Source: Burkholderiales bacterium
Lineage (GTDB): Bacteria; Pseudomonadota; Gammaproteobacteria; Burkholderiales; Burkholderiaceae_C
Assembly: GCA_019509985.1 (NCBI GenBank)
Contig: JAEKLF010000061.1
Coordinates: forward strand, 1 to 46,551
Length of the DNA: 46,551 bases
Reading direction: 5' to 3'
The position numbers and the translations under genes are program-made. Below the pieces are notes generated by a model. It saw only the letters and a program-made list of their open reading frames with translations, was not told the origin of the DNA and ran no database searches. Of this stretch, positions 1-8,294 are shown one piece after another (position 1 is the stretch's first letter; each line of letters starts with the position of its first letter).

Positions 1-1437
1 ACGCTGGTGCAGCTGCCGCCGGGCGCCACGCAGGCCCGCACGCTGGAGGTGCTGGAGCAGGTGGACCACCACTTCCTCGTCGAGCAGAAGGACGCCGTCG
101 ACTCGATCTTCTCGGTGGCCGGCTTCAGCTTTGCCGGCAACGGCCAGAACGCCGGCTTCGCCTTCGTCAAGCTCAAGCCCTGGAGCGAACGCACCCGACC
201 CGAACTCAAGGCCGCGGCCGTGGCCAACCAGGCCATGGAAGTGCTGTCCAGAATCCGCAACGCGAGCATCTTCGCCATCGTGCCGCCCGCGGTGTCCGAG
301 CTCGGCAACGCGAGCGGCTTCGATCTGATGCTGCAGGACCGTGCGAATCTTGGCCACGCGGCCCTGATGCAGGCGCGCAACCAACTGTTAGGCGCACTGT
401 CCAAGGAGCCCGGCCTGGTAGCGGTGCGCCCCAACGGCATGGAGGACACGCCGGAGTTCAAGGTCGACATCGACGAGCACAAGCTCGGCGCGCTCGGCCT
501 GTCCATGGGCGATGTCAACGCGACCTTCTCGACCGCCTGGGGCAGCCAGTACGTCAACGACTTCATCGACCGCGGCCGGGTGAAGAAGGTGTTCCTGCAG
601 GCCGACGCACCGTTCCGCATGCTGCCCGGCGACGTCGACCACTGGTTCGTCCGCAACGCCAGCGGCACCATGGTGCCCTTCAGCGCCTTTTCCACGGCCA
701 GTTGGACCTCGGGCTCGCCGCGATTGGAACGCTACAACGGCGTGCCGTCGGTCGAGATCCTCGGCATGGCGCTGCCGGGCACGCTGTCCAGCGGTCAGGC
801 GCTCGACCTGGTCGAACGCCACGCGGCCGAGCTGCCGCCGGGCATCGGCTACGAATGGACCGGTGTCTCCCGCCAGGAGCGCGAGGCCGGTGGCCACGCC
901 GCGCTGCTGTACGCCGTGTCCATTCTGGTGGTGTTCCTTTGCCTGGCTGCCCTCTATGAGAGCTGGTCCATCCCGTTCTCGGTGATCCTCGTGGTGCCGC
1001 TGGGCGTGCTCGGCACGCTGGCCGGCGCGCTGCTCACCTGGAAGATGAACGACGTTTACTTCCAGGTCGGCCTGCTGACCACCGTGGGCCTGGCCTCCAA
1101 GAACGCCATCCTGATCGTCGAATTCGCCAAGGAGCTGCATGCGCAAGGCCAGTCCACACTCGAGGCCGCGATCGCTGCGGCCCGCATGCGGCTGCGCCCG
1201 ATCCTGATGACCTCGCTGGCCTTCATCCTCGGCGTGCTGCCGCTGATGGTCAGCAAGGGCGCCGGCGCCGGCGCGCAGAACGCACTGGGCACGGCCGTGG
1301 TCGGCGGCATGGTGTCCGGCACCGTGCTTGCGATCTTCTTTGTGCCGCTGTTCTTCGTCGTCGTTCAAGGCCTGTTCGAGCGCAACTCGCGCAGCGCGGC
1401 CGCGAATGCCACTCCCCTGCTCAACGAGGGCCGCTGA
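1..1437 (+). CDS. RND efflux pump inner-membrane subunit (HAE1 type), 3' part
   Basis: The reading frame is open from base 1, so the 5' end lies outside the window; 478 codons are visible of a family usually about 1,030-1,070 residues. HAE1 pumps are proton-driven trimers that expel drugs or solvents through a tripartite complex. The visible part starts in the porter domain and continues into the second transmembrane block: hydrophobic helices are encoded between about 890 and 1380, including the conserved [14 protein letters not shown] helix and the [11 protein letters not shown] loop typical of AcrB/MexB/MexF relatives. The stop is followed 1 nt later by the channel gene, so the two are co-transcribed. 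Substrate cannot be read from the sequence. Confidence 0.95.
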   Translation, partial: TLVQLPPGATQARTLEVLEQVDHHFLVEQKDAVDSIFSVAGFSFAGNGQNAGFAFVKLKPWSERTRPELKAAAVANQAMEVLSRIRNASIFAIVPPAVSELGNASGFDLMLQDRANLGHAALMQARNQLLGALSKEPGLVAVRPNGMEDTPEFKVDIDEHKLGALGLSMGDVNATFSTAWGSQYVNDFIDRGRVKKVFLQADAPFRMLPGDVDHWFVRNASGTMVPFSAFSTASWTSGSPRLERYNGVPSVEILGMALPGTLSSGQALDLVERHAAELPPGIGYEWTGVSRQEREAGGHAALLYAVSILVVFLCLAALYESWSIPFSVILVVPLGVLGTLAGALLTWKMNDVYFQVGLLTTVGLASKNAILIVEFAKELHAQGQSTLEAAIAAARMRLRPILMTSLAFILGVLPLMVSKGAGAGAQNALGTAVVGGMVSGTVLAIFFVPLFFVVVQGLFERNSRSAAANATPLLNEGR

Positions 1438-1438
1438 A

Positions 1439-2845
1439 ATGTCCCGCCAGAATCCCCTTTGCCCTCTGTCGACCTGGGCCGCCGCGCTGCTGCTGGCCGG
1501 CTGCGCCAACCTGGCGCCACGCTATGAGCGCCCCGATGCGCCGGTGCCCGACCGCTATCCACAGGCGACGCACGCCGCCGCAGCGGCGCCCAACCTTGGC
1601 TGGCAGACGTTCTTTGCCGACAACCGGCTGCGCGGCCTGATCGAGCTGGCCCTCAGCAACAACCGCGACTTGCGCGTGGCGGTGCTCAACATCGCGCAGG
1701 CACGAGCCCAGTACCGCATCCAGGACGCCGCCGCGCTGCCGACCGTCAATGCCGGCGCCAGCGGCACCGCCACGCGCACGCCCGCCTCGCTGTCCGGTGC
1801 CGGCGTCGCCATGACCGGCCACCAGTACGGCGCCACGGTAGGCGTCAGCGCCTACGAGCTGGATCTGTTTGGCCGTGTGCGCAGCCTGAGCAATCAGGCG
1901 CTGGAGCAGTTCATGGCCACGGAGGAGGCGCGCCGCAGCGCGCAGATATCGCTCGTCGCCGAGGTGGCCACCGCCTACCTGACCTGGGCCGCGGACCTGG
2001 AGCGGCTGAAGCTGGCCCGAGACACGCTGCACAGCCAGGGCGAGTCTCACGCGTTGACCCGGCGGCGCTACGAGCTCGGCAGTGCCTCGGCGCTGACGCT
2101 GCGGCAGGAGCAGATGAGCGTGGACAGCGCGCGCGCGGATGTGGCGCGCTACGCCGGCCTGGTTGCCCAGGACCGCAATGCGCTGGCACTGCTGCTCGGC
2201 GCGCCGGTGCCGGACGAACTGGCGCCGGACTCGCTAGGCGGCCAGCTCGACGCGCTGCCGGATCTGCCCGCCGGGCTGCCGTCGGATCTGCTGCTGCGCC
2301 GGCCCGACCTGCTGCAGTCCGAGCACCGGTTGAAGGCGGCCACCGCCAACATCGGCGCCGCGCGAGCGGCGTTTTACCCGCGCATCAGCCTGACGGGCTC
2401 GGCGGGCAGCGGCAGTGCCGACCTCTCGGGCCTGTTCAAGGGTGGGTCAGGCACCTGGACCTTCATGCCGCAGATCAGCCTGCCCATCTTTGACGGCGGC
2501 AGCAACCAGGCCATGCTGGACGGTGCCGTGGCCGGGCGCGACATTGCGCTGGCGCAGTACGAGCAGGCGATCCAGGCCGCCTTCCGCGAGGTGGCTGACG
2601 CCTTGGCCCAGCGCGATGCGCTCGGCGGGCAACTGGAGGCCCAGCAGTCCCTCGTGGAAGCCAGCGGCGAGGCCTTGAAGCTGTCGGACGCCCGCTTTGC
2701 GCGCGGGGTCGACAGCTACCTGAACGTGCTGGACGCCCAACGCAGCTGGTACGGCGCCCGGCAGGCGCTGATCGGCCTGCGGCTTTCGCGGCTGGCCAAC
2801 GCCGTCACGCTGTACAAGGCGCTGGGTGGTGGCTGGAATGGCTGA
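1439..2845 (+). CDS. Outer-membrane efflux channel lipoprotein (NodT/OprM family)
   Basis: This is the outer-membrane exit duct partnering the RND pump just upstream. The 468-residue product starts at ATG 1439, one base after the pump stop; an in-frame ORF extends further upstream but overlaps the pump gene. The N-terminus has a lipoprotein signal with lipobox LLAGC, lipidated Cys at residue 22. Two OEP repeats follow, with the usual long alpha-hairpins (for example [18 protein letters not shown]) and the family phrase [20 protein letters not shown] in the middle. Length and order fit TIGR01845-type channels. The gene end overlaps the next ATG by 8 nt, suggesting translational coupling to the phospholipase gene. 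Confidence 0.95.
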   Translation: MSRQNPLCPLSTWAAALLLAGCANLAPRYERPDAPVPDRYPQATHAAAAAPNLGWQTFFADNRLRGLIELALSNNRDLRVAVLNIAQARAQYRIQDAAALPTVNAGASGTATRTPASLSGAGVAMTGHQYGATVGVSAYELDLFGRVRSLSNQALEQFMATEEARRSAQISLVAEVATAYLTWAADLERLKLARDTLHSQGESHALTRRRYELGSASALTLRQEQMSVDSARADVARYAGLVAQDRNALALLLGAPVPDELAPDSLGGQLDALPDLPAGLPSDLLLRRPDLLQSEHRLKAATANIGAARAAFYPRISLTGSAGSGSADLSGLFKGGSGTWTFMPQISLPIFDGGSNQAMLDGAVAGRDIALAQYEQAIQAAFREVADALAQRDALGGQLEAQQSLVEASGEALKLSDARFARGVDSYLNVLDAQRSWYGARQALIGLRLSRLANAVTLYKALGGGWNG

Positions 2846-4310
2846 GGCGGGAAGCTTTGGGCAGCGGGCCCTTGCAGGTCATCGCAGCGGCTTGGTGTCG
2901 CCGAATGGGAGTTGGCAATTGAAGGCCTGTAATAGCCTGATGGTGGGCGCGCTGTCGGCGGCCTTGGCCGGCTGCTCCACGTATCGGCCTTGGATCAACG
3001 TTGGGCTGCCGGCTTCACAGGAGGGGACTGCGGTGGCTCGGCCCACGTTGCCGCGGCGCGCGTCGCAAACGGTGGTGGCGGTCACCTTGTCGGGTGGCGG
3101 CGCTCGCGCTGCGGCATTCGGGCTGGGCGTGCTACGGGAACTGAAGGCAACGAACTTCAGCATCGATGGACAACCAACCACGCTGCTGGACCAGGTCAGG
3201 CTGGTCAGTGGCGTGTCGGGCGGCAGCATCCTGGCGGCGCACTACGCAGCCTTCGGCGACGACACCTTGGTGCGGTTCGAGCCAGACTTTCTGTTGGTGC
3301 CCTTCGAGGCCGGTCTCATCAAGCAGGCCTTCGCACCACAACGGCTTTATCGCCTCACGTCGCCTTGGTTCGGACGCAGCCATGTGCTGGCGCAGCGGCT
3401 CGACGAGCTTTACCGGGGCAGCAACTTCGGCGACCTGAAAGCGCGCCCCGGCGCCCCGGAATTGACGGTGACTGCCACCGACCTGACCACAGGCGCGCCC
3501 TTCGACTTCACGCCCGAGCAGTTCAGCCTGATCTGCTCGGACCTGGACCATGTGCCGCTGTCGTTTGCCGTCGCCGCTTCCTCGGCGGTGCCGATCCTGC
3601 TGTCGCCGATGACCTTGCAGAACCATGCCGGCGAGTGCACGCCCGCGCCATTGCCTGTGCACAAGGCAACCAGCACCGCCGACTACCGCACCCGTCTACT
3701 GGCGCAGAGCGCTGACAGCTATCGCGACGCCAGGGAGCGCCCCTTCATCCACCTCGTGGACGGTGGCGTCTCGGACAACACCGGTGCGCGCTTGATGCTC
3801 GACAGGCTGCTGGCCGGAGGCTCGATCGCCTCGTCGTTCACCGATGCGCCTCCCGGTTCCATCCGCCGCATGATTCTGATCACTGTCAATTCCGAGCGCG
3901 ATCTGGCGGAACGCATCGATGCCAGCGACCGCATCCCGACGACCGGCCAGGTCGTGGAGACGCTGGTGTTCGGAGCCGGCGCGCGCGAAACGCAGGTGAC
4001 GCTGGCGATGCTGAACGATGACCATCGGCGTTGGCAGACAGAACTGCTGCGCACGCGGGGCGAGCCGGGCAGCCCGTTCGCGGCCGACGCCGAACTGCAC
4101 ATCATCAGCGTGAGCCTGCACGACGTGCCGGACGACAAGATCCGGCACAGCCTGCTGCGGGTACCCACGGCGTTCACGATCGAGGCGGGCGACGTGCGGG
4201 AGCTGCAGGCAGCCGGCGCTGCCGCCCTGCGCCAGGCGCCCGCATTCATGCGCATGAAGCAAGGCCTGGACGAGCTCGACCGCCCATCGATTCGCAAGTC
4301 CGGCGGGTGA
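2838..4310 (+). CDS. Patatin-like phospholipase, predicted lipoprotein
   Basis: This is a patatin-fold acyl hydrolase expected to cleave phospholipid or other acyl esters with a Ser-Asp dyad. The glycine-rich oxyanion loop [12 protein letters not shown] (about residues 84-95), the nucleophile elbow GVSGGS (Ser about 127) and the DGG motif in [12 protein letters not shown] (Asp about 308) are all present. A lipobox, ALAGCSTYR, puts the lipidated Cys near residue 46 from ATG 2838, which makes the leader too long. GTG 2895 would give a normal signal peptide and is a good alternative start. ATG 2838 was kept because it overlaps the preceding stop. Its place directly behind an efflux operon is unusual; a role in envelope lipid remodelling is inference. 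Confidence 0.88.
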   Translation: MAEAGSFGQRALAGHRSGLVSPNGSWQLKACNSLMVGALSAALAGCSTYRPWINVGLPASQEGTAVARPTLPRRASQTVVAVTLSGGGARAAAFGLGVLRELKATNFSIDGQPTTLLDQVRLVSGVSGGSILAAHYAAFGDDTLVRFEPDFLLVPFEAGLIKQAFAPQRLYRLTSPWFGRSHVLAQRLDELYRGSNFGDLKARPGAPELTVTATDLTTGAPFDFTPEQFSLICSDLDHVPLSFAVAASSAVPILLSPMTLQNHAGECTPAPLPVHKATSTADYRTRLLAQSADSYRDARERPFIHLVDGGVSDNTGARLMLDRLLAGGSIASSFTDAPPGSIRRMILITVNSERDLAERIDASDRIPTTGQVVETLVFGAGARETQVTLAMLNDDHRRWQTELLRTRGEPGSPFAADAELHIISVSLHDVPDDKIRHSLLRVPTAFTIEAGDVRELQAAGAAALRQAPAFMRMKQGLDELDRPSIRKSGG

Positions 4311-4537
4311 CCGCTGGCACGCACGCACCGGAATCGCATGCGCAACGCAGGCAGGCCGTCGCTGACTTTCAGCTTGTGAACTGTCTGCAACCCCAGTGCG
4401 GCGCTACGACTCGAACGAGCCGACTGGGGTCTGCGCGGATCGCCTTGTCTGACAAAAGATCGCTTCCAGCGATCTGGTCTCCGTGCCCCAGCACCAAACC
4501 GGGTAGCTATGCAGGAAATGTTCCCCGGCAGCCCCGG

Positions 4538-4557
4538 TTACCCGGAACGTTACCCGG
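4538..4557. repeat. Paired TTACCCGG direct repeat, copy 1
   Basis: TTACCCGG occurs at 4538-4545 and again at 4550-4557, with 12-nt periodicity. The same two-unit arrangement recurs at 4748-4767. No gene is evident here. Paired direct repeats on both sides of an att-like core resemble integrase arm-binding sites, which is inference. Confidence 0.6.
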
Positions 4558-4602
4558 TCAATCGGCGGAAGGTGGCACTCTATCGGCGCGCCGTAACGGC
4601 CG

Positions 4603-4633
4603 AAAAAAGACCTAAGTCGTTGATTGACTTAGG
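4603..4633 (-). terminator. Rho-independent terminator, minus strand
   Basis: Read on the minus strand, the stem CCTAAGTC (4633-4626) pairs perfectly with GACTTAGG (4618-4611) across a 7-nt loop and is followed by a run of six T (4608-4603). Nothing intact precedes it on the minus strand except a tRNA/tmRNA-3'-end-like sequence at 4682-4671. It probably came along with that sequence. Confidence 0.7.
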
Positions 4634-4670
4634 CCTTTCGGACTTCGGCGAACTGTGCCGAATTATGAGA

Positions 4671-4682
4671 TGGTGGAGCCGG
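4671..4682 (-). other. tRNA/tmRNA 3'-end-like sequence, possible att core
   Basis: On the minus strand the sequence reads CCGGCTCCACCA, the usual acceptor end of tmRNA and some tRNAs including CCA. It lies 38 nt before an intrinsic terminator. The bases before it do not form a T-arm, so no functional RNA is present. Integrases commonly use RNA-gene 3' ends as attachment sites, and the flanking 4.3-6.2 kb region is full of truncated genes, so a leftover attachment site is plausible. The match is short. Confidence 0.4.
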
Positions 4683-4747
4683 GGACACCTGAACAGCCGG
4701 CGGCAGCCCGCACCAGTGCTCAACCTCTGTGCGGCGCCAGTCGTGAC

Positions 4748-4767
4748 TTACCCGGTAAGTTACCCGG
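4748..4767. repeat. Paired TTACCCGG direct repeat, copy 2
   Basis: TTACCCGG lies at 4748-4755 and 4760-4767 with the same 12-nt periodicity as the copy at 4538-4557. The two pairs flank the terminator and the att-like sequence. The rest of 4311-4986 shows no supportable gene on either strand. Confidence 0.6.
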
Positions 4768-4986
4768 TCGCATACGAGTCAAGGTTGATTGAGCTCCAGG
4801 GGAGCAGCGAAGTTCACGAAGTAGGCAAGGCTCGGATGAGCCGGTCGAGGTCCTTGACGGCCTTGGCAATTCCGTCAGGACCGCGCGCCGGCGTCGCTGG
4901 AGGCGTCAGTGCTTCCACGTCGAATGGTCAGAATTCGTCCAGGGTGCTGCGCGCCGTCGGTGGCGCTACTTCGGCGAGCGTTTCCT

Positions 4987-5193
4987 ACTGAGCGAGGCGC
5001 ATACACGGAGTACTACCGCCAGATTCGAGATCTTTTGCTGGGCAATGGCAGCGATCCGGTTCCGCCTGAAGAAGCGTTGGATGTGATGCGCCTGCTTGAT
5101 CTGGGAATCGCCAGCGCACGCACGAGGTGCGAAGTGACCTGTCAAACCTCGGCGGATGCCCGCGATCAACGCGCAACGCATCCGGCTGCTTGA
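4987..5193 (+). pseudogene. C-terminal fragment of a Gfo/Idh/MocA-family oxidoreductase
   Basis: From about 4996 to 5150 the plus frame encodes YYRQIRDLLLG, then DPVPPEEALDVMRLLDLGI, the C-terminal helix region of NAD(P)-dependent Gfo/Idh/MocA oxidoreductases. These act on sugars and inositols. The Rossmann domain and all catalytic residues are missing, and the sequence before 4987 does not continue the family. It is a relic in a decayed segment, not a working gene. Confidence 0.55.
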
Positions 5194-5495
5194 AGCGCCG
5201 CCTCGGGATTGGCCGTAGGCAGGCTGTCCGATGTACGCACGAGCCCCTGTGTCGGCTCTAGGCGGCGGAATCAACCGGTCATCGCAACACATTCGCTGAA
5301 TCGCTCAGAGGGCGTCTGGAAGGCGACCCGATAGCACCAGAGCCTGGACCGCTTGCTGTGAAACTGCGGCTCCTCATGCCAACGCTATGGCGAACCTGCT
5401 CAAGGTTTTGAGCATCTCCACGCAGGTTTACAAGACCCTCGTGGATGGCCTCGCGTTGCTGCGGAGGTGTCCTGCCTGGTATAGGCACCGAGCTC
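5194..5495. other. Intergenic, nothing recognised
   Basis: About 300 bases with no frame on either strand showing family features, no RNA-like structure and no clear repeat. It sits inside the decayed segment between the 3' end of the efflux locus and the aminotransferase gene. Confidence 0.5.
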
Positions 5496-5882
5496 TTAAA
5501 CGCGCAGTGCCACCGGGGCCTCGCTGCATCCACGCCAGACCAACGGAACGCCCAGGTCCACGCGGGCCGGTGTGATGCGCCCGGCCAGCGTCGCCCGATC
5601 GGCGGCGCTGTAGCGCTGCCAGCGCTCGCGTGCCGCCTTTGCGATGCGCGCGGCGTGGTTCTGCTCGGCGTCGAAGACGATGAAGCCGGCCAGCGTGAGC
5701 AGCAGGTCGGGGTGCAGCTTGCGCCCGACCAGCTCGGCCATGGCGGCGATGCGCATCAGCGTGTTCGTGTCCTTGGGGGCGGACTCGGTTTCGTAAGCCC
5801 ATTGACCCTGTCCCTGGTCCCTGTACCGTTCGGTAACAGAATGGACCGGCATGAAGAGGCCCAGAAGGGGCCAGGAGTTCAT
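5496..5882 (-). pseudogene. Fragment of an unrecognised protein
   Basis: The minus frame looks coding over about 5500-5800: a helix-rich stretch including AAMAELVGRK, LLLTLAGFIVFDAEQNHAARIAKAARERW and YSAADRATL. I do not recognise the family. The N-terminal 25-30 residues of the open frame run into the left end of an IS3-family fragment (about 5803 onward), so the original start has been lost. The frame stops at 5496. Treat as a remnant of unknown function. Confidence 0.35.
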
Positions 5883-5885
5883 GCC

Positions 5886-6006
5886 ATGAGAAAGAGCAAG
5901 TTCACTGAAGAGCAGATGGCCTACGCGCTGAAGTATGCGGAGCTGGGCATCGGCGTCAAGGAGGTCTGCCGCAAGATGGGCATCAGCAGCGCCACGTTCT
6001 ACAAGT
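5886..6006 (+). pseudogene. Truncated IS3-family orfA (transposase helix-turn-helix)
   Basis: ATG 5886 opens with MRKSKFTEEQMAYALKYAE followed by VCRKMGISSATFYKW, the standard N-terminal helix-turn-helix of IS3-family orfA proteins. Homology ends abruptly at the Trp codon near 6006, where antisense chemotaxis-receptor sequence begins. The catalytic orfB and the right end are gone. A related but distinct orfA scrap lies at 39593. Confidence 0.8.
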
Positions 6007-6219
6007 GGCCTGGCGATTCAGGTCGTTCTCGATGCTGTGACCGAGCGCGATGTTGGCGTAGCGGTCGTGCAGGATCAGCTCCGCGTTGGAAAGAACGGCG
6101 TCGATGCGACTCACGCCCACCCCCGCCAGGAGCAACAGCAAGGCGATCACGCCGCCAGATACCGCGCTCAAGCGGCTTCCGATCCTCGTGTTGGCCAGCC
6201 AACGCATCTGAAGGTTCAT
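6007..6219 (-). pseudogene. 5' fragment of a methyl-accepting chemotaxis protein
   Basis: The minus frame from ATG 6219 encodes a cytoplasmic start, a first transmembrane helix (VIALLLLLAGVGV) and the beginning of a four-helix-bundle sensor domain (RIDAVLSNAELILHDRYANIA, then NDLNRQA). It breaks at about 6007 where the IS3-family fragment begins. The HAMP and signalling domains are absent. The IS insertion or an associated deletion evidently removed about 85-90 percent of the receptor. Confidence 0.7.
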
Positions 6220-6253
6220 GGAGGTGGCGTTTCGATTGATGGAATCACGTCAA

Positions 6254-7624
6254 CTACAGCTTGGCGAGGCCCTCACCGAAGACATCCAGCGCCTTGAACA
6301 GCAGCTTGCGGGGAATGGTCAGTGATGGCATGACACGCATCACGTTGGTGTAGCGGCCGCACGGAATCATCAGCACGCCATGGCTGGTGAGGTAGCCCAT
6401 CAGCTGGCCCAGGCGCTCGCCCTTCAGCGGTTCCTTGGTGACCTTGTCCTCGACCAGTTCGATGCCGATCATCAAGCCTCGCCCGCGCACTTCGCCAACG
6501 AAGGGGCTGTTGAAGCCACGGATGCGCTCCTGTGCTTCCTGGCCCAGGGCGTGCGCGCGTTCGAGCAGGTTCAGTGCGGGATCCTGCAGGATCGCTATGT
6601 TCGTCAGCGCCACGGCTGCCGAGACGGAATTGGCGGCGAAGGTGTTGGGGGCCGAGCCATCGGGAATCTTAGCGGCCAGGTCGGATCGCATGACCAGTCC
6701 GGCCATTGGCACGTCGCCGCCGATGCCTTTGCCGAAGGTCAGCATGTCAGGCTTCACACCGGAGTGCTCGACGGCCCACATCTTGCCGGTACGTCCCGCG
6801 CCCGCCTGCACTTCGTCGACGATAAGCAGCGCGCCGCTGCGGTCGCAGGCCTTGCGCAGCAACTGCAGGAACTCGGGAGCTGGCGGAACATAGCCGCCCT
6901 CGCCTTGCACCGGCTCGACGATGACCGCGGCCACGTCGTCGGCGGCGGTGTAAGGTGTGTTGAGCAGGTAGTCGACATACTCGCCGGCGATCTGCTCCGC
7001 GCTCTTATGCGTCGTGTCGAACGGGAATCGGTAGGCATAGGGGTAAGGCGCATGGATGACACCGCCCATGAAGGGTCCATAGCCCTTGCGATAGGCGGTG
7101 CCCGTCGTCAGTGCGCCGGATGCCTGCCACACGCCGTGGTAGCCGCCGTGGAAGGCGATGACCTGATGTCGGCCGGTGACGCGCTTGGCGAACTTCACTG
7201 CGGCCTCAAGCGCATCGCTGCCGCCTTGCGTGAAGTAGGTGATGCAGTTGCCCCGCAGCCCCTCGGGCATGATCTCGGAGAGCTTGGTGGCCAGCTCGGT
7301 GCGCTTGGTGCTGTTGACCTCCATCGCGTGCATCAGTGATTCAGACTGCTCGCGCATCGCAGCCAGCACCTTGGGGTGGCAGCGGCCCACACTGCTCACG
7401 CCGACACCGGCCGACAGGTCGATGAAGGTATTGCCGTCCGGGTCCTTGAAGGTTACGCCCCGCGCCTGGTCCATGACCACCGGCATGCGGCCACCGCCAC
7501 GCGCCATCGATTCGGTCCGGGCCGATTGGGCCAGCGCCGCAGCCGCTTTGGGGCCGGGGAACTCGGCCGTCACCATCTTCGGGGCATCAGGGAAGCTCAG
7601 GGCTTCCAGTTCAGTTTCGATCAC
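6254..7624 (-). CDS. Class III (PLP-dependent) aminotransferase
   Basis: This is a PLP-dependent transaminase of the ornithine/GABA/dialkylglycine group that moves an amino group, usually from a distal amine, to 2-oxoglutarate or pyruvate. In the 456-residue product the EPVQGEGG loop (about 237-244), the cofactor Asp in VDEVQAG (Asp270) and the Schiff-base Lys in TFGKGIGGD (Lys299) are intact. GTG 7624 is preferred over the upstream TTG 7642 because GAGG lies 8 nt ahead of it. It is the last gene of the minus-strand unit. A copy of the 18-bp shared box lies 63 nt upstream, so it may also have its own promoter. Substrate is not predictable; aldehyde dehydrogenases in the regulon would fit an omega-amine route. 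Confidence 0.9.
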   Translation of the reverse strand: MIETELEALSFPDAPKMVTAEFPGPKAAAALAQSARTESMARGGGRMPVVMDQARGVTFKDPDGNTFIDLSAGVGVSSVGRCHPKVLAAMREQSESLMHAMEVNSTKRTELATKLSEIMPEGLRGNCITYFTQGGSDALEAAVKFAKRVTGRHQVIAFHGGYHGVWQASGALTTGTAYRKGYGPFMGGVIHAPYPYAYRFPFDTTHKSAEQIAGEYVDYLLNTPYTAADDVAAVIVEPVQGEGGYVPPAPEFLQLLRKACDRSGALLIVDEVQAGAGRTGKMWAVEHSGVKPDMLTFGKGIGGDVPMAGLVMRSDLAAKIPDGSAPNTFAANSVSAAVALTNIAILQDPALNLLERAHALGQEAQERIRGFNSPFVGEVRGRGLMIGIELVEDKVTKEPLKGERLGQLMGYLTSHGVLMIPCGRYTNVMRVMPSLTIPRKLLFKALDVFGEGLAKL

Positions 7625-7687
7625 GTCAGACCTCGTCAGCAAGGTGGATGGGAAGTACGACGATGGTGATCTAGACAGGGCTGCGAA

Positions 7688-7705
7688 GTTAGCCCGAATC
7701 GGCAG
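7688..7705 (-). promoter_or_regulatory. Shared 18-bp box, copy upstream of the aminotransferase
   Basis: The minus strand reads CTGCCGATTCGGGCTAAC and ends 63 nt before the aminotransferase start. Similar sequences in the sense direction precede four other transcription units (18237, 19553, 33776, 36292). It is probably a binding site for one of the locus regulators. Confidence 0.6.
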
Positions 7706-7717
7706 CTTGGCGCGAGC

Positions 7718-8281
7718 TCAGAGCATGCGCCGCAGCGCGTCGGCATCCGCGTGCTTGTCGAGGAACCGATGCTTGAGAGCGCCCGCCACATGAAGCACCA
7801 GCAGCACCAGCAGTGCGTAGGCCAGAATGCGGTGCAGCAGCTGGAAGACCTCGAACCAGTGGTCGTTCTTGGGCAGCAGTTCAGGCAGCTGCCCGAAGAA
7901 GAAGAACGGCACGCCGTCGCTCTGCGTGAAGGTGCTGGACATCGAATAGCCCATCAGCGGCACGACGATCAGCAGCACGTAGAAGGCGCGATGCGTGAAG
8001 GTCGACAACAGCCGCTCCCACGGTGCCAGCGCGCTGGGTGGTTCGGGAACGCGGCTGCGCGAGCGGACCAGCAGCGCCGCCAGGGACAGCAACAACGCGA
8101 GCACGCCGAACTGCTTGTGGTTCGGGTAGAGCAGCTCGAACTTTGCCGGCAGATCGTCCGGCAGATTGACCATCAACAGGCCGACACTGAGCGTGCCGAT
8201 GACGATGACGGCCCGCAGCCAATGCAGTGCACGCATGCTGGCGGGGTATTTGCTCGGTTCGGTTCTCGTCGCTTGCTCCAT
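7718..8281 (-). CDS. Cytochrome b561 family protein
   Basis: This is a small membrane b-type cytochrome that passes electrons between quinol and a periplasmic or membrane partner. The 187-residue product has four hydrophobic helices. His20 and His55, and His150 and His164, are spaced as the heme-ligating histidine pairs of bacterial CybB. ATG 8281 is chosen because AAGGAG lies 6 nt upstream; the two ATGs further upstream lack that and approach or overlap the alanine racemase stop, 13 nt away. Within this unit it could re-oxidise the exported oxidoreductases, which is inference. Confidence 0.85.
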   Translation of the reverse strand: MEQATRTEPSKYPASMRALHWLRAVIVIGTLSVGLLMVNLPDDLPAKFELLYPNHKQFGVLALLLSLAALLVRSRSRVPEPPSALAPWERLLSTFTHRAFYVLLIVVPLMGYSMSSTFTQSDGVPFFFFGQLPELLPKNDHWFEVFQLLHRILAYALLVLLVLHVAGALKHRFLDKHADADALRRML

Positions 8282-8294
8282 GAGCTTCTCCTTG

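Noticed and set aside
388..1509. Long minus-strand open frame opposite the RND pump
   Set aside because: It lies wholly antisense to clear transporter coding sequence; its protein is Gln/Arg/His-rich with no family features, typical of GC-rich shadow frames.
4671..4700. Possible functional tRNA or tmRNA ending at 4671
   Set aside because: Only the 12-nt acceptor end is present; no T-arm or anticodon arm can be drawn from the preceding bases.
4916..4924. ACGTCGAAT half-site resembling the GntR palindrome
   Set aside because: Only one arm is present, far from the GntR locus, in decayed DNA; likely chance.
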